From Arthrobacter woluwensis (GTDB taxonomy: Bacteria > Actinomycetota > Actinomycetes > Actinomycetales > Micrococcaceae), in the NCBI RefSeq assembly GCF_900105345.1, contig NZ_FNSN01000004.1:186001-250000 (forward strand): a stretch of 64,000 nt of DNA. Direction: 5' to 3'. The notes under the pieces were generated by a model. It did not search any database, was not told where the DNA came from, and worked only from the letters and a program-made list of their open reading frames with translations. How positions within the stretch are numbered: the stretch's first letter is position 1; each line of letters opens with the position of its first letter. This document shows, one piece after another, positions 34,836-43,645 of this stretch. The translations under genes and the position numbers were made by a program.

Positions 34836-35444
34836 ATGGTCATCTCCGGGTCCCGCCTGGGCGTTCAGCCCACACCACCGATCGCCCCCATCACGACGGA
34901 CCGGCTGGTGCTCCGACCCACCGAGTCCTCCGATGCCCCAGCTCTGGAGAGGATCCGCGGCAGCGAGGAGACCACGCGGTATCTGTCCCACGAGGCACTG
35001 GATCCCACCCAGGTACGCGAACGGATCGCCTCCGATCAGGCGCGTGCGGCCGCTTCCACCACCACGGTCTTCAGGCACGCGTGGGCCATCCAGCTGCGGG
35101 ACTCCGGACAGGTGATCGGAGAGGCCAGCACGTGGACCACCAGGAATCCCCCGGAGCCGGGTCATCTCGAACCCGGCCAGGCGGCTCTCGGCTACGTGCT
35201 GGACCCCGCCTTCCACCGTCGGGGGTATGGCAGCGAGGCCGCCCGGGCCCTCGTCGAGTGGCTCTTCACCCAGCGGGACATCCGGACCGCGTTCGCCGGC
35301 GTCTTCGAACCGAACGTCGCATCCCAGGCACTGCTGAGGAGCCTCGGATTCACCCCCGACCGCTGGTTCACCGCGGAGCAGGACCAGAGTGGAAAGGGCC
35401 TGCCGTCCATCCGCTTCCGCCTGGACCGCCCGGACCCGGCCTGA
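34836..35444 (+). CDS. GNAT-family N-acetyltransferase
   Basis: 202 residues. ATG at 34836; TAGATT, 6 bases upstream, suggests a leaderless transcript. RimJ/RimL-like acetyltransferase domain: ITTDRLVLRPTESSDAPAL, ALGYVLDPAFHRRGYGSEAARAL (the acetyl-CoA binding Q/RxxGxG/A as RRGYGS), VFEPNVASQALLRSLGF. The substrate may be a protein N-terminus, an aminoglycoside-like or other amine and cannot be told. Confidence 0.85.
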   Translation: MVISGSRLGVQPTPPIAPITTDRLVLRPTESSDAPALERIRGSEETTRYLSHEALDPTQVRERIASDQARAAASTTTVFRHAWAIQLRDSGQVIGEASTWTTRNPPEPGHLEPGQAALGYVLDPAFHRRGYGSEAARALVEWLFTQRDIRTAFAGVFEPNVASQALLRSLGFTPDRWFTAEQDQSGKGLPSIRFRLDRPDPA

Positions 35445-35608
35445 CCCCGGTCCAGCATGTGAGTCACATTTTCCGCACTGCGAGACGACGGCGATAAAAT
35501 GGCTGCACGCGGCCTGTGCCCTGCCCCGGCCGCGCACGTCACGGACGCAGAGGTCCGCCACCCCCAGAACCTGGCGCCGCCCGGCGCCCGACCAGTAAGG
35601 GTCCATGC

Positions 35609-36976
35609 ATGAGTCTGCCCACCAGTGAGCTGCCCGCAGCGGAACTGACCACCGAGCCCGGGGCCGCCACGCCCGCCACCGGCAAAACCAAGCAGCTCAT
35701 CGTCCAGAAGTTCGGTGGTTCCTCCGTCGCCGACGCCGACGGCATCAAGCGCGTGGCCGCCCGCGTCGCGGCAGCCCGGAACGCGGGCAACGACGTCGTC
35801 GTGGTGGTCTCCGCCATGGGTGACACCACCGATGAACTGCTGGACCTCGCTGCGCAGGTCACGGACGGCGCCCCGGCCCGCGAGATGGACATGCTCCTCT
35901 CGGCTGGCGAGCGCATCTCCATGGCCTTGCTCTCCATGGCCATCAACAAGCAGGGTGCGGTGGCGCAGTCCTTCACGGGCTCGCAGGCCGGCATGCTGAC
36001 GGATGCGATCCACGGCAAGGCCCGCATCATCGACGTCGACCCGCACCGCGTCCGCACCGCCCTGGACAAGGGTCACATCGCGATCGTCGCCGGGTTCCAG
36101 GGCATGAGCCAGGACACCAAGGAAGTCACGACGCTCGGCCGCGGCGGCTCGGACACCACGGCCGTCGCCCTCGCCGCCGCACTGGACGCCGACGTCTGCG
36201 AGATCTACACGGACGTGGACGGCGTCTTCACCGCCGACCCGCGCGTGGTCGGCTCCGCCCAGAAGATCGCCACGATCTCGAGCGAGGAAATGCTGGAGCT
36301 CGCCGCGTCCGGCGCGAAGATCCTGCACCTGCGCTGCGTCGAGTACGCCCGGCGCTTCGGCGTGCCGCTGCACGTCCGCTCATCCTTCAGCCAGCACGAG
36401 GGCACCTGGGTCCTGCCCAGCCCCGATGACAAGATCACCATCAAAGAGGGAGTTGCCTTGGAGCAGCCAATCATCTCCGGCGTCGCACACGACCGTTCCG
36501 AAGCCAAGGTCACCGTGGTGGGCGTGCCGGACATCCCCGGCAAGGCCGCCGCGATCTTCCAGGTCATCGCCAAGGCGCACTCGAACATCGACATGATCGT
36601 GCAGAACGTGTCCACCAAGGGCACGGGTCACACGGACATCTCCTTCACCCTCCCGATCGTCGAGGGCGCCGACGCGCTCGAGGCTCTCCGCGCGGCCCAG
36701 CCGGAGATCGGTTTCGAGAGCATCGACTACAACGCCGAGATCGGCAAGCTGTCGCTCATCGGCGCGGGCATGCGCTCCCACCCGGGCGTCTCGGCGACCT
36801 TCTTCAAGGCCCTCTCCGACGCCGGGATCAACATCGACATGATCTCCACCTCGGAGATCCGCATCTCCGTGGTCACCCGCGCGGATCTGCTGGATGACGC
36901 CGTGCGCGCGATCCACAAGGCGTTCGAACTGGACGGTGACGCCACCGCCACCGTGTACGGCGGCACCGGCCGCTGA
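35609..36976 (+). CDS. lysC: Aspartate kinase (alpha subunit frame)
   Basis: 455 residues from ATG 35609, which includes about 30 poorly conserved residues before [17 protein letters not shown]. Kinase motifs: [54 protein letters not shown]. Two ACT domains (from about 285) carry the lysine/threonine feedback site, for example [14 protein letters not shown] and [16 protein letters not shown]. First step of lysine, threonine and methionine synthesis and of diaminopimelate for the wall. No asd gene follows, unlike many actinobacteria. An internal in-frame start (36458) would give a separate beta subunit. Confidence 0.95.
   Translation: MSLPTSELPAAELTTEPGAATPATGKTKQLIVQKFGGSSVADADGIKRVAARVAAARNAGNDVVVVVSAMGDTTDELLDLAAQVTDGAPAREMDMLLSAGERISMALLSMAINKQGAVAQSFTGSQAGMLTDAIHGKARIIDVDPHRVRTALDKGHIAIVAGFQGMSQDTKEVTTLGRGGSDTTAVALAAALDADVCEIYTDVDGVFTADPRVVGSAQKIATISSEEMLELAASGAKILHLRCVEYARRFGVPLHVRSSFSQHEGTWVLPSPDDKITIKEGVALEQPIISGVAHDRSEAKVTVVGVPDIPGKAAAIFQVIAKAHSNIDMIVQNVSTKGTGHTDISFTLPIVEGADALEALRAAQPEIGFESIDYNAEIGKLSLIGAGMRSHPGVSATFFKALSDAGINIDMISTSEIRISVVTRADLLDDAVRAIHKAFELDGDATATVYGGTGR
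36445..36460 (+). promoter_or_regulatory. Internal ribosome site and TTG start for the aspartokinase beta subunit
   Basis: AGAGGGAG (36445-36452) lies 5 bases before TTG at 36458, in frame with lysC. It would give a 172-residue product starting with [17 protein letters not shown], exactly the ACT regulatory part. An internal beta-subunit start at this place is known in the alpha2beta2 aspartokinases of Corynebacterium and Bacillus. Confidence 0.7.
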
Positions 36977-37003
36977 CGGCGGAGGCACCGGCTTCATCAC
37001 GCA

Positions 37004-37035
37004 GACGACGACGGCGGGGAACCGCCGTCGTCGTC
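37004..37035. terminator. Terminator of lysC
   Basis: GACGACGACGGCGG (37004-37017) pairs perfectly with CCGCCGTCGTCGTC (37022-37035) around GGAA, between convergent genes. It shares the GACGACGG core with other terminators here. Confidence 0.85.
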
Positions 37036-37060
37036 GTGTTCAACCGCCTGCTGTCTCACC

Positions 37061-37279
37061 TCAGCGGTGGGGCGCCTGCGGGCCGGGCTTCCGCGTCGCG
37101 TAATGATGGCCCTGCGAATCCGTCTCGATCTCGAAATGGCTGAGATCCTCTTCCGAGGCCTTCTCGAAATCGTCGTGCCGATGGACCACCGGCGCGGCCG
37201 CGTCGCCCCGGGACGCCGAACCGAACAGCTTCGCGGCGTTCTCCGTCAGGTGCATGAACTTCTCGGTCATCGTGGTCAT
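37061..37279 (-). CDS. Small hypothetical protein, related to the 37399 gene product
   Basis: 72 residues. The ATG at 37279 is preferred over the upstream one at 37318 because AGGGAGGT lies seven bases before it. It begins MTTMTEKFMHLTENAAKLFG and ends in a His/Gly-rich ETDSQGHHYATRKPG. The pattern of a short basic/hydrophobic helix with FG, an acidic middle, and a C-terminal G-x-x-Y-x-x-R strand repeats in the neighbour gene. No known domain recognised. Soluble and probably cytoplasmic. Confidence 0.6.
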   Translation of the reverse strand: MTTMTEKFMHLTENAAKLFGSASRGDAAAPVVHRHDDFEKASEEDLSHFEIETDSQGHHYATRKPGPQAPHR

Positions 37280-37398
37280 GCCAGCCACCTCCCTGCTCAC
37301 GCCGGGCGGCCTCTCCACCCGGAGCGCTTAGGACGATTTTAAGTCCGCGGGGAGGGAAAAGAGCCGATGAATCAGGAGATCCCTCCGGCCTTGGAGGC

Positions 37399-37623
37399 TC
37401 AGCGGAGCGAGTGGTCGTCCGGGTTCCTGGAGACGACGTACGTGCTGCCGTCCGGCCGGGTCATCGTCTCCCACTGGAGGGTCTCGGCCTGACGCTGGGC
37501 CAGGAGGACCTTGTTCTCCTCGGTCATCTCGTGGTCCAGCGCACTGCGGTTCGCCGGCCCGAAGACCGCCCGGAATTTCCCGGTGGCCCGCATGAAGCGC
37601 TGGGTGAAGGTCTGGTCGCTCAT
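37399..37623 (-). CDS. Small hypothetical protein, possible OhrR-type regulon member
   Basis: 74 residues, ATG at 37623 after GAGGGAGAGAG. FTQRFMRATGKFRAVFGPANRS at the start, then an acidic helix MTEENKVLLAQRQAETLQWE and a C-terminal RPDGSTYVVSRNPDD. It resembles the 37061 product in the FM..A..K...FG.A.R start and the DG..Y...R end, so the two look like diverged duplicates. A palindromic operator lies about 50-65 bp upstream, close to a TATGCT -10-like hexamer. Confidence 0.65.
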   Translation of the reverse strand: MSDQTFTQRFMRATGKFRAVFGPANRSALDHEMTEENKVLLAQRQAETLQWETMTRPDGSTYVVSRNPDDHSLR

Positions 37624-37670
37624 CTCTCTCCCTCGGTTCAGGGCATCCTCGACTCCTTCAGCATAGCAAG

Positions 37671-37690
37671 TTATTTAGTACACTAACTAA
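37671..37690. promoter_or_regulatory. MarR/OhrR-type operator
   Basis: TTATTTAGTACACTAACTAA is a striking AT-rich island; the core TTAG-TACA-CTAA (37675-37686) is symmetric in its arms. OhrR/MarR boxes of other bacteria have similar AT-rich dyads. It lies between the divergent 37399 gene and the regulator at 37748. Confidence 0.6.
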
Positions 37691-37747
37691 TCTCGCTCCT
37701 TGGCCCTCTCGACAGGGTCTTGACAACCCGGACGATAGGATGGACCC

Positions 37748-38194
37748 GTGGATTCGAATGCAGACACAGACCTCTCACTCGAGAACCAGCTGTGTTTCGC
37801 ACTCACGGTCGCTTCTCGGACGGTCGTCCAGGCGTACCGCCCAGTGCTGGAACCCCTCGGCCTGACCCACCCGCAGTACCTGGTGATGCTGGCCCTCTGG
37901 GACCACAATCCGCTGAGCGTCAAAGAGGTCAGCGCGCAGCTCCTGCACGAGCCCGCCACCATCTCGCCCTTGCTGCGACGGCTGGAGGACATGGGCTACG
38001 TCCGGCGCACCCCGAACGCCCAGGACGCCCGCGCGCTCGACGTCGAACTGACCACGGAGGGCCTCGCACTCAAGGAGAAGGCCCGCGCCGTCCCGCCCGC
38101 CATGATGCGCCGGCTCAAGCTCACGCGCGAGGAGGTCATGGTGCTGAACAAGGCCATGCACAACCTCATCGAAGCGGCCACCGCGGAGGACTGA
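37748..38194 (+). CDS. MarR-family regulator, one-Cys OhrR type
   Basis: 148 residues, GTG at 37748; TAGGAT lies six bases upstream, so translation may be leaderless. LENQLCFALTVASRTV near the N-terminus carries the single Cys16 at the position of the peroxide-sensing Cys of OhrR; no second Cys exists. The winged-helix part reads LTHPQYLVMLALWD, LSVKEVSAQLLHEPATISPLLRRLEDMGYVRR and DARALDVELT. OhrR normally represses ohr, but no ohr gene lies nearby; the closest candidate target is the small divergent gene at 37399. Confidence 0.85.
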   Translation: MDSNADTDLSLENQLCFALTVASRTVVQAYRPVLEPLGLTHPQYLVMLALWDHNPLSVKEVSAQLLHEPATISPLLRRLEDMGYVRRTPNAQDARALDVELTTEGLALKEKARAVPPAMMRRLKLTREEVMVLNKAMHNLIEAATAED

Positions 38195-38250
38195 CCCGCC
38201 GGGCCCCGCGTGCCTACACTGGGATCATCGATCCGGAGCAAGGAGACGCC

Positions 38251-38826
38251 ATGGCCCAGCACCTCTCATCCAGGAATCCTTCCGGCCTGCGGACCACGCT
38301 GAGGGGCCTGGCCGCCGTCGCCACCGCTCTGGCCCTGGCGTCCTGCACGCCCTCCGGCAGCCCGTCCCCGAACCCGACGACGCCGGGCGCCATCGGCTCC
38401 ACGGGCGCCTCCTCCAGTCCCTCACCGAGTCAGCTGCCCACGACTCCCCCGGCCACGAACGACCGTCCGGCTCCCGACGCCTCCGTCACGGCCGACCTGA
38501 CCATCTCCGTCGTCGCGAAGCCCGGCGCGAAAGCGACGGAGACCCGTCTGCTGTGCTCGGGCAAGACGGCGAAACCCGATTCCACCGTCCCGATCGCGGA
38601 CGAAGCGTGCGCCCTCGTCGAAGCCCATCCGGCCTATCTGTTCCCCGCGACGAAGAACACCGCCCAGGCGTGCACCGAGCAGTACGGCGGTCCCGCGACG
38701 GCCACCATCAAGGGCACCGTCCGCGGCAAGACGGTGGATCTCTCCCTGAGCAGGTCAGACGGCTGCAGGATCAACCAGTGGACAGCCCTCGGACCCCTGC
38801 TCGGCGAAGCAGGGGCGAACGTCTGA
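38251..38826 (+). CDS. Lipoprotein with subtilisin-inhibitor (SSI)-like domain
   Basis: 191 residues, ATG at 38251 with AAGGAG upstream. Lipoprotein signal ending in LALASC, Cys32, then a Ser/Pro/Thr-rich spacer to about residue 75. The folded part has the Cys spacing of Streptomyces subtilisin inhibitor: RLLCSGKTA, ADEACALVEAHPAY, AQACTEQYGG and SDGCRINQW, plus TIKGTVRGKTVDLSLSRSDGC and the closing ALGPLLGEAG. The usual reactive loop cannot be confirmed. It may guard the cell against its own secreted protease, such as the subtilase at 40321. Confidence 0.7.
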   Translation: MAQHLSSRNPSGLRTTLRGLAAVATALALASCTPSGSPSPNPTTPGAIGSTGASSSPSPSQLPTTPPATNDRPAPDASVTADLTISVVAKPGAKATETRLLCSGKTAKPDSTVPIADEACALVEAHPAYLFPATKNTAQACTEQYGGPATATIKGTVRGKTVDLSLSRSDGCRINQWTALGPLLGEAGANV

Positions 38827-38883
38827 GGGGTTCGGCCGGCGTCGTTCGTCTGCGCCCATGCGACGACGCGGGATAATGGAGAC

Positions 38884-39831
38884 GTGTCCACCGCAGCCCC
38901 CGCCACCATCCGAGTCCTGAGCGAGGACGAGTGGCTTCCCCACGCCGAGGCTCATGCCGCCCGCGTGGACCGGTACGCGGTTCCCTTCCTGGAGCGCCGC
39001 CACACGGGCCGCAAACACCCCGTGGACGATTTCCTCTTCACGTATTACACCCACAAGCCCGGGCAGCTGCGCCGCTGGCATCCCGGTGCGGGCACCGTCC
39101 TGCTCGGCCCGCACGCCCGCGAGCGCCAGACCTGGAAGCATTACCGGGCACTGACCCCGGAGGAACTCGACGCTCTCGGCCTCTCGCCCGGGGCGGTGGC
39201 GGTCACCGTGGACGTCGAGGGTTTCCTGACGGACCGGCGCGAGGCCGTCGGCTTCGCCCGCATCATCCTGGGCGGCACGCTGGCCCGCCCGGCGCAGTTC
39301 GGTTGTTTCGGCCTCCACGAATGGGCCATGGTGTACCGGCAGGAGAAGTTCGAGCTGCGCCACGAGTACCTCGGGCTCCGGCTCGGCGGCGAGGCGACGG
39401 ACCAGGTGGTCGAGAACCACCGCATCCGGTGCAGCCACTTCGACGCCTTCCGCTTCTACACACCGGACGCCACCCCGCTGAATGAGCTCCAGCCCACCCG
39501 TGAGACCCAGCGGGACCTGGAACAGCCCGGTTGCCTGCACGCCAACATGGACGTCTACAAGTGGGCCTACAAGCTCACTCCCCTGCTGCCGAGCGAGTTC
39601 GTCATGGACTGTTTCGAGCTCTCCTACCGGATCCGCGCCATGGACATGCAGGCCTCCCCGTACGACCTCGCCGCCTGGGGCTACGACCCGATCCGGATCG
39701 AGACCCCCGAGGGTAAAGCAGAGTACGTCGCCCGGCAGCGGGGTTTCGCCGAGGAGACCCAAGGGCTCCGCGCCCGCTTCCTGGAACAACTGGACCGCAC
39801 CGTTCCTTCGACCCCTCAGGAGACGCGATGA
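38884..39831 (+). CDS. Conserved actinobacterial protein, annotated in relatives as 3-methyladenine DNA glycosylase
   Basis: 315 residues, GTG start at 38884, soluble. Distinct segments are DFLFTYYTHKPGQLRRWHPG, GCFGLHEWAMVYR, RHEYLGLRLG, SHFDAFRFYTPDA, CLHANMDVYKWAYKL and SYRIRAMDMQASPYDL. Highly conserved His, Cys and Trp residues suggest an enzyme. I recall close homologues being labelled 3-methyladenine DNA glycosylase, but no HhH or AlkA-like catalytic motif is visible, so that label should be treated with care. The next gene overlaps its stop by four bases. Confidence 0.55.
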   Translation: MSTAAPATIRVLSEDEWLPHAEAHAARVDRYAVPFLERRHTGRKHPVDDFLFTYYTHKPGQLRRWHPGAGTVLLGPHARERQTWKHYRALTPEELDALGLSPGAVAVTVDVEGFLTDRREAVGFARIILGGTLARPAQFGCFGLHEWAMVYRQEKFELRHEYLGLRLGGEATDQVVENHRIRCSHFDAFRFYTPDATPLNELQPTRETQRDLEQPGCLHANMDVYKWAYKLTPLLPSEFVMDCFELSYRIRAMDMQASPYDLAAWGYDPIRIETPEGKAEYVARQRGFAEETQGLRARFLEQLDRTVPSTPQETR

Positions 39832-40178
39832 CCTCCATGGATTTGACCGTCACCCTCGCGCCCGCCGCCGGCGCGCCCGAGGTGACCTTCCGCCTGGTCG
39901 GCGGGCCGGACGGTCCCGGCCCCGCGTCGACGGTGCCGGACCCGCACGCCGCGTACGACGCCGTCGTGCGCCACGGCGAACGGCTGCTCCTCCCCGCCCT
40001 GCCGCGCCAGGGGGCGGCAGTCTCCGAGGCCCGGCCGGTCTTCGGCGGGGAGCAGCGTGCGCACGTCACGGGCACCTTGGAGGGCCGGCCGGTGGACCGC
40101 CGGTTCAGCCGCTCCGATTCGCGGGAGACCGCCCGCTGGGATGCCTTGGCGCCGTTGCTGGGCGGTTCGGAGGCCTGA
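39828..40178 (+). CDS. SSI-like domain protein without signal peptide or cysteines
   Basis: 116 residues. The ATG overlaps the previous stop (ATGA, 39828-39831). The central and C-terminal parts, GPDGPGPASTVPDPHAAYDAV and VTGTLEGRPVDRRFSRSDSRETARWDALAPLLGG-type sequence, align in pattern with the lipoprotein at 38251 and with subtilisin inhibitors (GT..G..V...FSR.D....RW..L.PLL). All Cys are missing and there is no export signal, so it is a cytoplasmic relative with an unknown role. Confidence 0.6.
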   Translation: MTSMDLTVTLAPAAGAPEVTFRLVGGPDGPGPASTVPDPHAAYDAVVRHGERLLLPALPRQGAAVSEARPVFGGEQRAHVTGTLEGRPVDRRFSRSDSRETARWDALAPLLGGSEA

Positions 40179-40264
40179 TAGGCGGCATCGCCGGGCGACG
40201 CTCCCACGGCGACGCAGCGCATCCAGGGAGATGCAGCGAATCCGGCGTGACCTCCGGAAACGCC

Positions 40265-40300
40265 GGAAGGGCCGGCGGGACATGTCCCACCGGCCCTTCC
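40265..40300. terminator. Two-way terminator between the SSI-like gene and the subtilase gene
   Basis: GGAAGGGCCGG (40265-40275) and CCGGCCCTTCC (40290-40300) pair perfectly, and the loop holds a further GGGACATGTCCC palindrome. Confidence 0.8.
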
Positions 40301-40320
40301 GCGTCACTCAGCGGTCGGGA

Positions 40321-43300
40321 TCAGCCGGCCGCCGGAGCGTCCTCCTGATTCAGGTCGGGACGCTTCTGCAGTTCCTGCTCCGCCTTGGCGCGGACCCCGG
40401 CATCCGGGCTCTCCGCGGCGGGAGCCGCCACCGAGGTTCCGGCGCCCGTCACCACGACGTTCACGAAGGTCTGCACCGAGGAACCGGAGTAGCTGACGCG
40501 CCCGATGTAGGAGCCCGGAGTCAGACCCTTCCACGCGAGCGTGACGTCGGCCGTCTTGCCGTTCTTGAGCACGAGCGGGTTCGGCGTCACCGTGGCGTTG
40601 CCCACGGAGGCTCCGAGCACCGAGGCCTCCAGGCTCGCCTTGACGGGCTGGTTGCCCGGGCTCGCGTAGAGGTTGGCCAGCAGGGTGTACTGACCGGGCT
40701 CGGGGTTCGTCAGGGAGACGGACTCGCTCGCGGAGGCCGTGGCCGCCGTGTAGACCTTGCCGTTCGGGCCCAGGACCACCAGGTCGAAGTCGGCGTTGTC
40801 CTGCGAGGACGCCACCGCGAAACGGGCGAACGGCGTGCCGGCCGGAACCGTCACGGTCTTGGATGCGTTGGAGGCGTCCGGCTTGTCACCGGCCGGGCCG
40901 GGGACCAGCTGGATCTCCGTGGCATCCGCCTTGGACAGGCCGTCCAGGGTCAGCTTGGTCGGACGGTCGCTGCCGGAGGTCACCGGGAAAGTGGCCTTGT
41001 CCGTACCCTTGGCGGTGGTGAAGGACAGGTTGGTGGCCGCCACGGCCGACTGCGGACGGACCGCGATCGGCGACGTCACGCTCTTGCCCGCGCCCTGCCA
41101 GCTCAGCTGGCCCATCGCGAACTGGCCCAGCGAAGCGCCCGCGTTCTCGAAGCTGACCTTGAAGGTCTTCTTCTGACCGGCGGCGTTGAAGTTCAGCACC
41201 GACGGGGTGACCTTGACGTTCACGCCCGGGACGTTGACCACGGCGCGGTAGAGGCCGGGGGTCAGCGCGGTGAGCGTGCGGGTGACCTCGATACGGCCCG
41301 TCAGATTGCCGAGGGCGAAGGACGGGACGTTCATGTCACGGGTCTTGGTGGAACCGAGACCCGGGATGCCGAGGTCGAAGCCCAGACCCTGGATGTACCG
41401 CAGGTAGTCGTCCTGACCCGCGTCGTACACGAGTCCGGGGTTCAGGAACCCGGCGGGGTTGACCTGACCGGCGCCCGTGGCGAAAAGGTCCTTGTCCTTG
41501 CTGCCGTCGGCCTTCTTCAGATCCGTCGCGGTGGTCATGAGCGCCGACTTGATGGTGGCGGGCGACCACTGCGGGTTCTTGGAGAGAGCCAGGGCGCCGA
41601 AGCCCGCGATGTGCGGGGAGGCCATCGAGGTGCCGGACATCATGCCGAACAGCGCGCCGTGCTCCGCGATCGGAGACACACCGGCCAGGACGGCGACACC
41701 GGGGGCGGCGACGTCGGGCTTCAGCAGATCGGAGCCGGAGGCCAGCAGCGGACCACGGGAGGAGAAGCCCGCGACCTGCGGCTGGGGCTCCGCCGGGAGA
41801 CCGGTGGTGTCATGGTTGACCAGCCGGGCCTTGATGGCCGGGTTCGCGGTGACCTTGTCCTTGATCTGCTGCGTGGCCGGCGGGTTGACGTGGACCGTGG
41901 GCACGGCGTGCATGTCCACGTCCTCGCTGGAGGCGCTCAGGTTCACCAGGACCATGCCGACGCCGCCGGCACGCTTGACCTCGGCGCTCTTGGCGACGCG
42001 ATCCACCACGCCACGGTCACACACCACGATCTTGCCGCTCACCTTGGCGGGGTCGAGGCTGTCCGGGGCGCACAGGTTCGCGTCGCCCTTGCCGGACGCG
42101 GCGTTCCCGGAGAGGACCAGGTTGCTGTACGGGACCTCCTTGGCCATGAGGCTGGCCCCGCGGAACTTGGTGCCGTCCTCGAACTCGACCGTGCCCTGCA
42201 GTTCGCTCGTGAAGGAGCTGGCCGCGACGGTGGTCAGCCACGGGGCGCCGTGGTTGACGGTGCTCGCGGTCGGGCCGCTGTTGCCGGCCGAGACCGAGAC
42301 GAAGATGCCGGCCGAGACGGCGGAGAGGAAGGCCAGGGACACCGGGTCGGTGGTGCTCGTGGCACTGCCGGAGATGGAGTAGTTCAGGACGTCGACGCCA
42401 TCCAGGATGGCCTGGTCGATGGCGGCCACGGAGGCGGAGGAGTAGCAACCGCCCGTGTCCGGGTCGTCGTCCTCCCAGCAGACCTTGTAGATGGAGAGCT
42501 TGGCCGCCGGGGCGACACCGCTCGTGATGCCCATGTCCCGGTCGCCCAGATTGGCGCGGACGTCGGAGTTGCCGGCCGCGGTGCTTGCGGTGTGGGTGCC
42601 GTGGCTTCCGACGTCGACCGGGGAGATCAGCTCTTCCGGTGCGCGGTGCTCCGGCGGGACGGTGTTGAGGAAGTCATCGGCGAAGTAGCGGGCGGAGAGC
42701 ACCTTGGAGTTGCACTCGGTCCCTTCGAAGCCGTCGCCTGCCTGGCAGTCGCCGACGAACGTGTCGCCGTCCGACTTGAGCATGGCGATCTTGCCGTCCT
42801 CGTTGCGGTACGGGACGCCGACCTTCGGGGCGCCCTGGAGAGGCTTGACCTCGTCACCGGCGAAGAACGGGCTCGACGGGGTGTATCCGGAGTCGATCAC
42901 GCCGACGACAACACCCTTGCCCGCGTTCTTGACCCCGCCCAGCTGCTGCTGCCAGAGGCCGGTCTTGCCAGGAAGCTTGAGGTAGTCCGTGCTGGAGTAG
43001 TCCGGGGCGTACTGCCGGTCCGGGGCCACGGCCAGAACCTTCGGGTCCTTGGCGAGCTTGCTCGCCTGCTCGGCACTGAGCTGAGCGGAGAACGCGTTCA
43101 GGGCCGTGGAGAAGCTGCGCTTGATGGCCACGCCCTCCTGGCCGGCGACCTGCTTCTGGACCGACTGGAGGTGCTGACGGTACCGCTGGACGTTCTGGTT
43201 TCCGGCGTCCAGCTTGCGGCCCGCCTCCGGCTTGGTGGGCGCGAGGCCCGGGGTCCCGCCGTCGTAGCTTGCGGCAGGCTTCTCGGCGAGGACCACGATG

Positions 43301-43470
43301 TAGCGGCCGGCCTGGAACTGCTGGATGCTGCTCTGCCCGGGCACCACGGTGGGTGCAGCCTGGGCGGGCGTCATGACGGCCGTGCTCAGGAGCACGGGGA
43401 TGCTGACGCCGGCCGCGAGGGCCTTGGTGAGCGCCCTGCCGCGCAGGAGGCCCTTCCCTGTTCTTCTCAT
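40321..43470 (-). CDS. Secreted subtilisin-like (S8) serine protease
   Basis: 1049 residues, ATG at 43470. Signal peptide ends near AVMTPAQAAP. Pro-domain (I9 type) about 45-160. Catalytic domain with GVVVGVIDSGYTP (Asp193), VGSHGTHTASTAAG (His290), oxyanion Asn397 in SAGNSGPT and SGTSMASPHIAG (Ser615), so the triad is complete. A PA domain is inserted between the His and Ser blocks (about 435-540, with GKIVVCDRG). The C-terminal 350 residues are beta-rich, including an Fn3-like domain. This domain order is that of plant-type and actinobacterial PA-containing subtilases. It probably works outside the cell on protein substrates; SSI-like genes lie downstream. Confidence 0.93.
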   Translation of the reverse strand: MRRTGKGLLRGRALTKALAAGVSIPVLLSTAVMTPAQAAPTVVPGQSSIQQFQAGRYIVVLAEKPAASYDGGTPGLAPTKPEAGRKLDAGNQNVQRYRQHLQSVQKQVAGQEGVAIKRSFSTALNAFSAQLSAEQASKLAKDPKVLAVAPDRQYAPDYSSTDYLKLPGKTGLWQQQLGGVKNAGKGVVVGVIDSGYTPSSPFFAGDEVKPLQGAPKVGVPYRNEDGKIAMLKSDGDTFVGDCQAGDGFEGTECNSKVLSARYFADDFLNTVPPEHRAPEELISPVDVGSHGTHTASTAAGNSDVRANLGDRDMGITSGVAPAAKLSIYKVCWEDDDPDTGGCYSSASVAAIDQAILDGVDVLNYSISGSATSTTDPVSLAFLSAVSAGIFVSVSAGNSGPTASTVNHGAPWLTTVAASSFTSELQGTVEFEDGTKFRGASLMAKEVPYSNLVLSGNAASGKGDANLCAPDSLDPAKVSGKIVVCDRGVVDRVAKSAEVKRAGGVGMVLVNLSASSEDVDMHAVPTVHVNPPATQQIKDKVTANPAIKARLVNHDTTGLPAEPQPQVAGFSSRGPLLASGSDLLKPDVAAPGVAVLAGVSPIAEHGALFGMMSGTSMASPHIAGFGALALSKNPQWSPATIKSALMTTATDLKKADGSKDKDLFATGAGQVNPAGFLNPGLVYDAGQDDYLRYIQGLGFDLGIPGLGSTKTRDMNVPSFALGNLTGRIEVTRTLTALTPGLYRAVVNVPGVNVKVTPSVLNFNAAGQKKTFKVSFENAGASLGQFAMGQLSWQGAGKSVTSPIAVRPQSAVAATNLSFTTAKGTDKATFPVTSGSDRPTKLTLDGLSKADATEIQLVPGPAGDKPDASNASKTVTVPAGTPFARFAVASSQDNADFDLVVLGPNGKVYTAATASASESVSLTNPEPGQYTLLANLYASPGNQPVKASLEASVLGASVGNATVTPNPLVLKNGKTADVTLAWKGLTPGSYIGRVSYSGSSVQTFVNVVVTGAGTSVAAPAAESPDAGVRAKAEQELQKRPDLNQEDAPAAG

Positions 43471-43645
43471 GGGTGCGTGAACCTTTCACGAAGGTCCTCC
43501 AGTCCCTTGACCGGAGGGGTCATGCCCGATCGGCCGCGTTGTTACGCGGCTCACACTCAGGTTGACTCTTACCCTAATGAAGCAGCACCCAGTTGTGACA
43601 GGGTTATTTCACAGTTTGTTATCAGTTGCGTTTCGAGTTGCGTTA

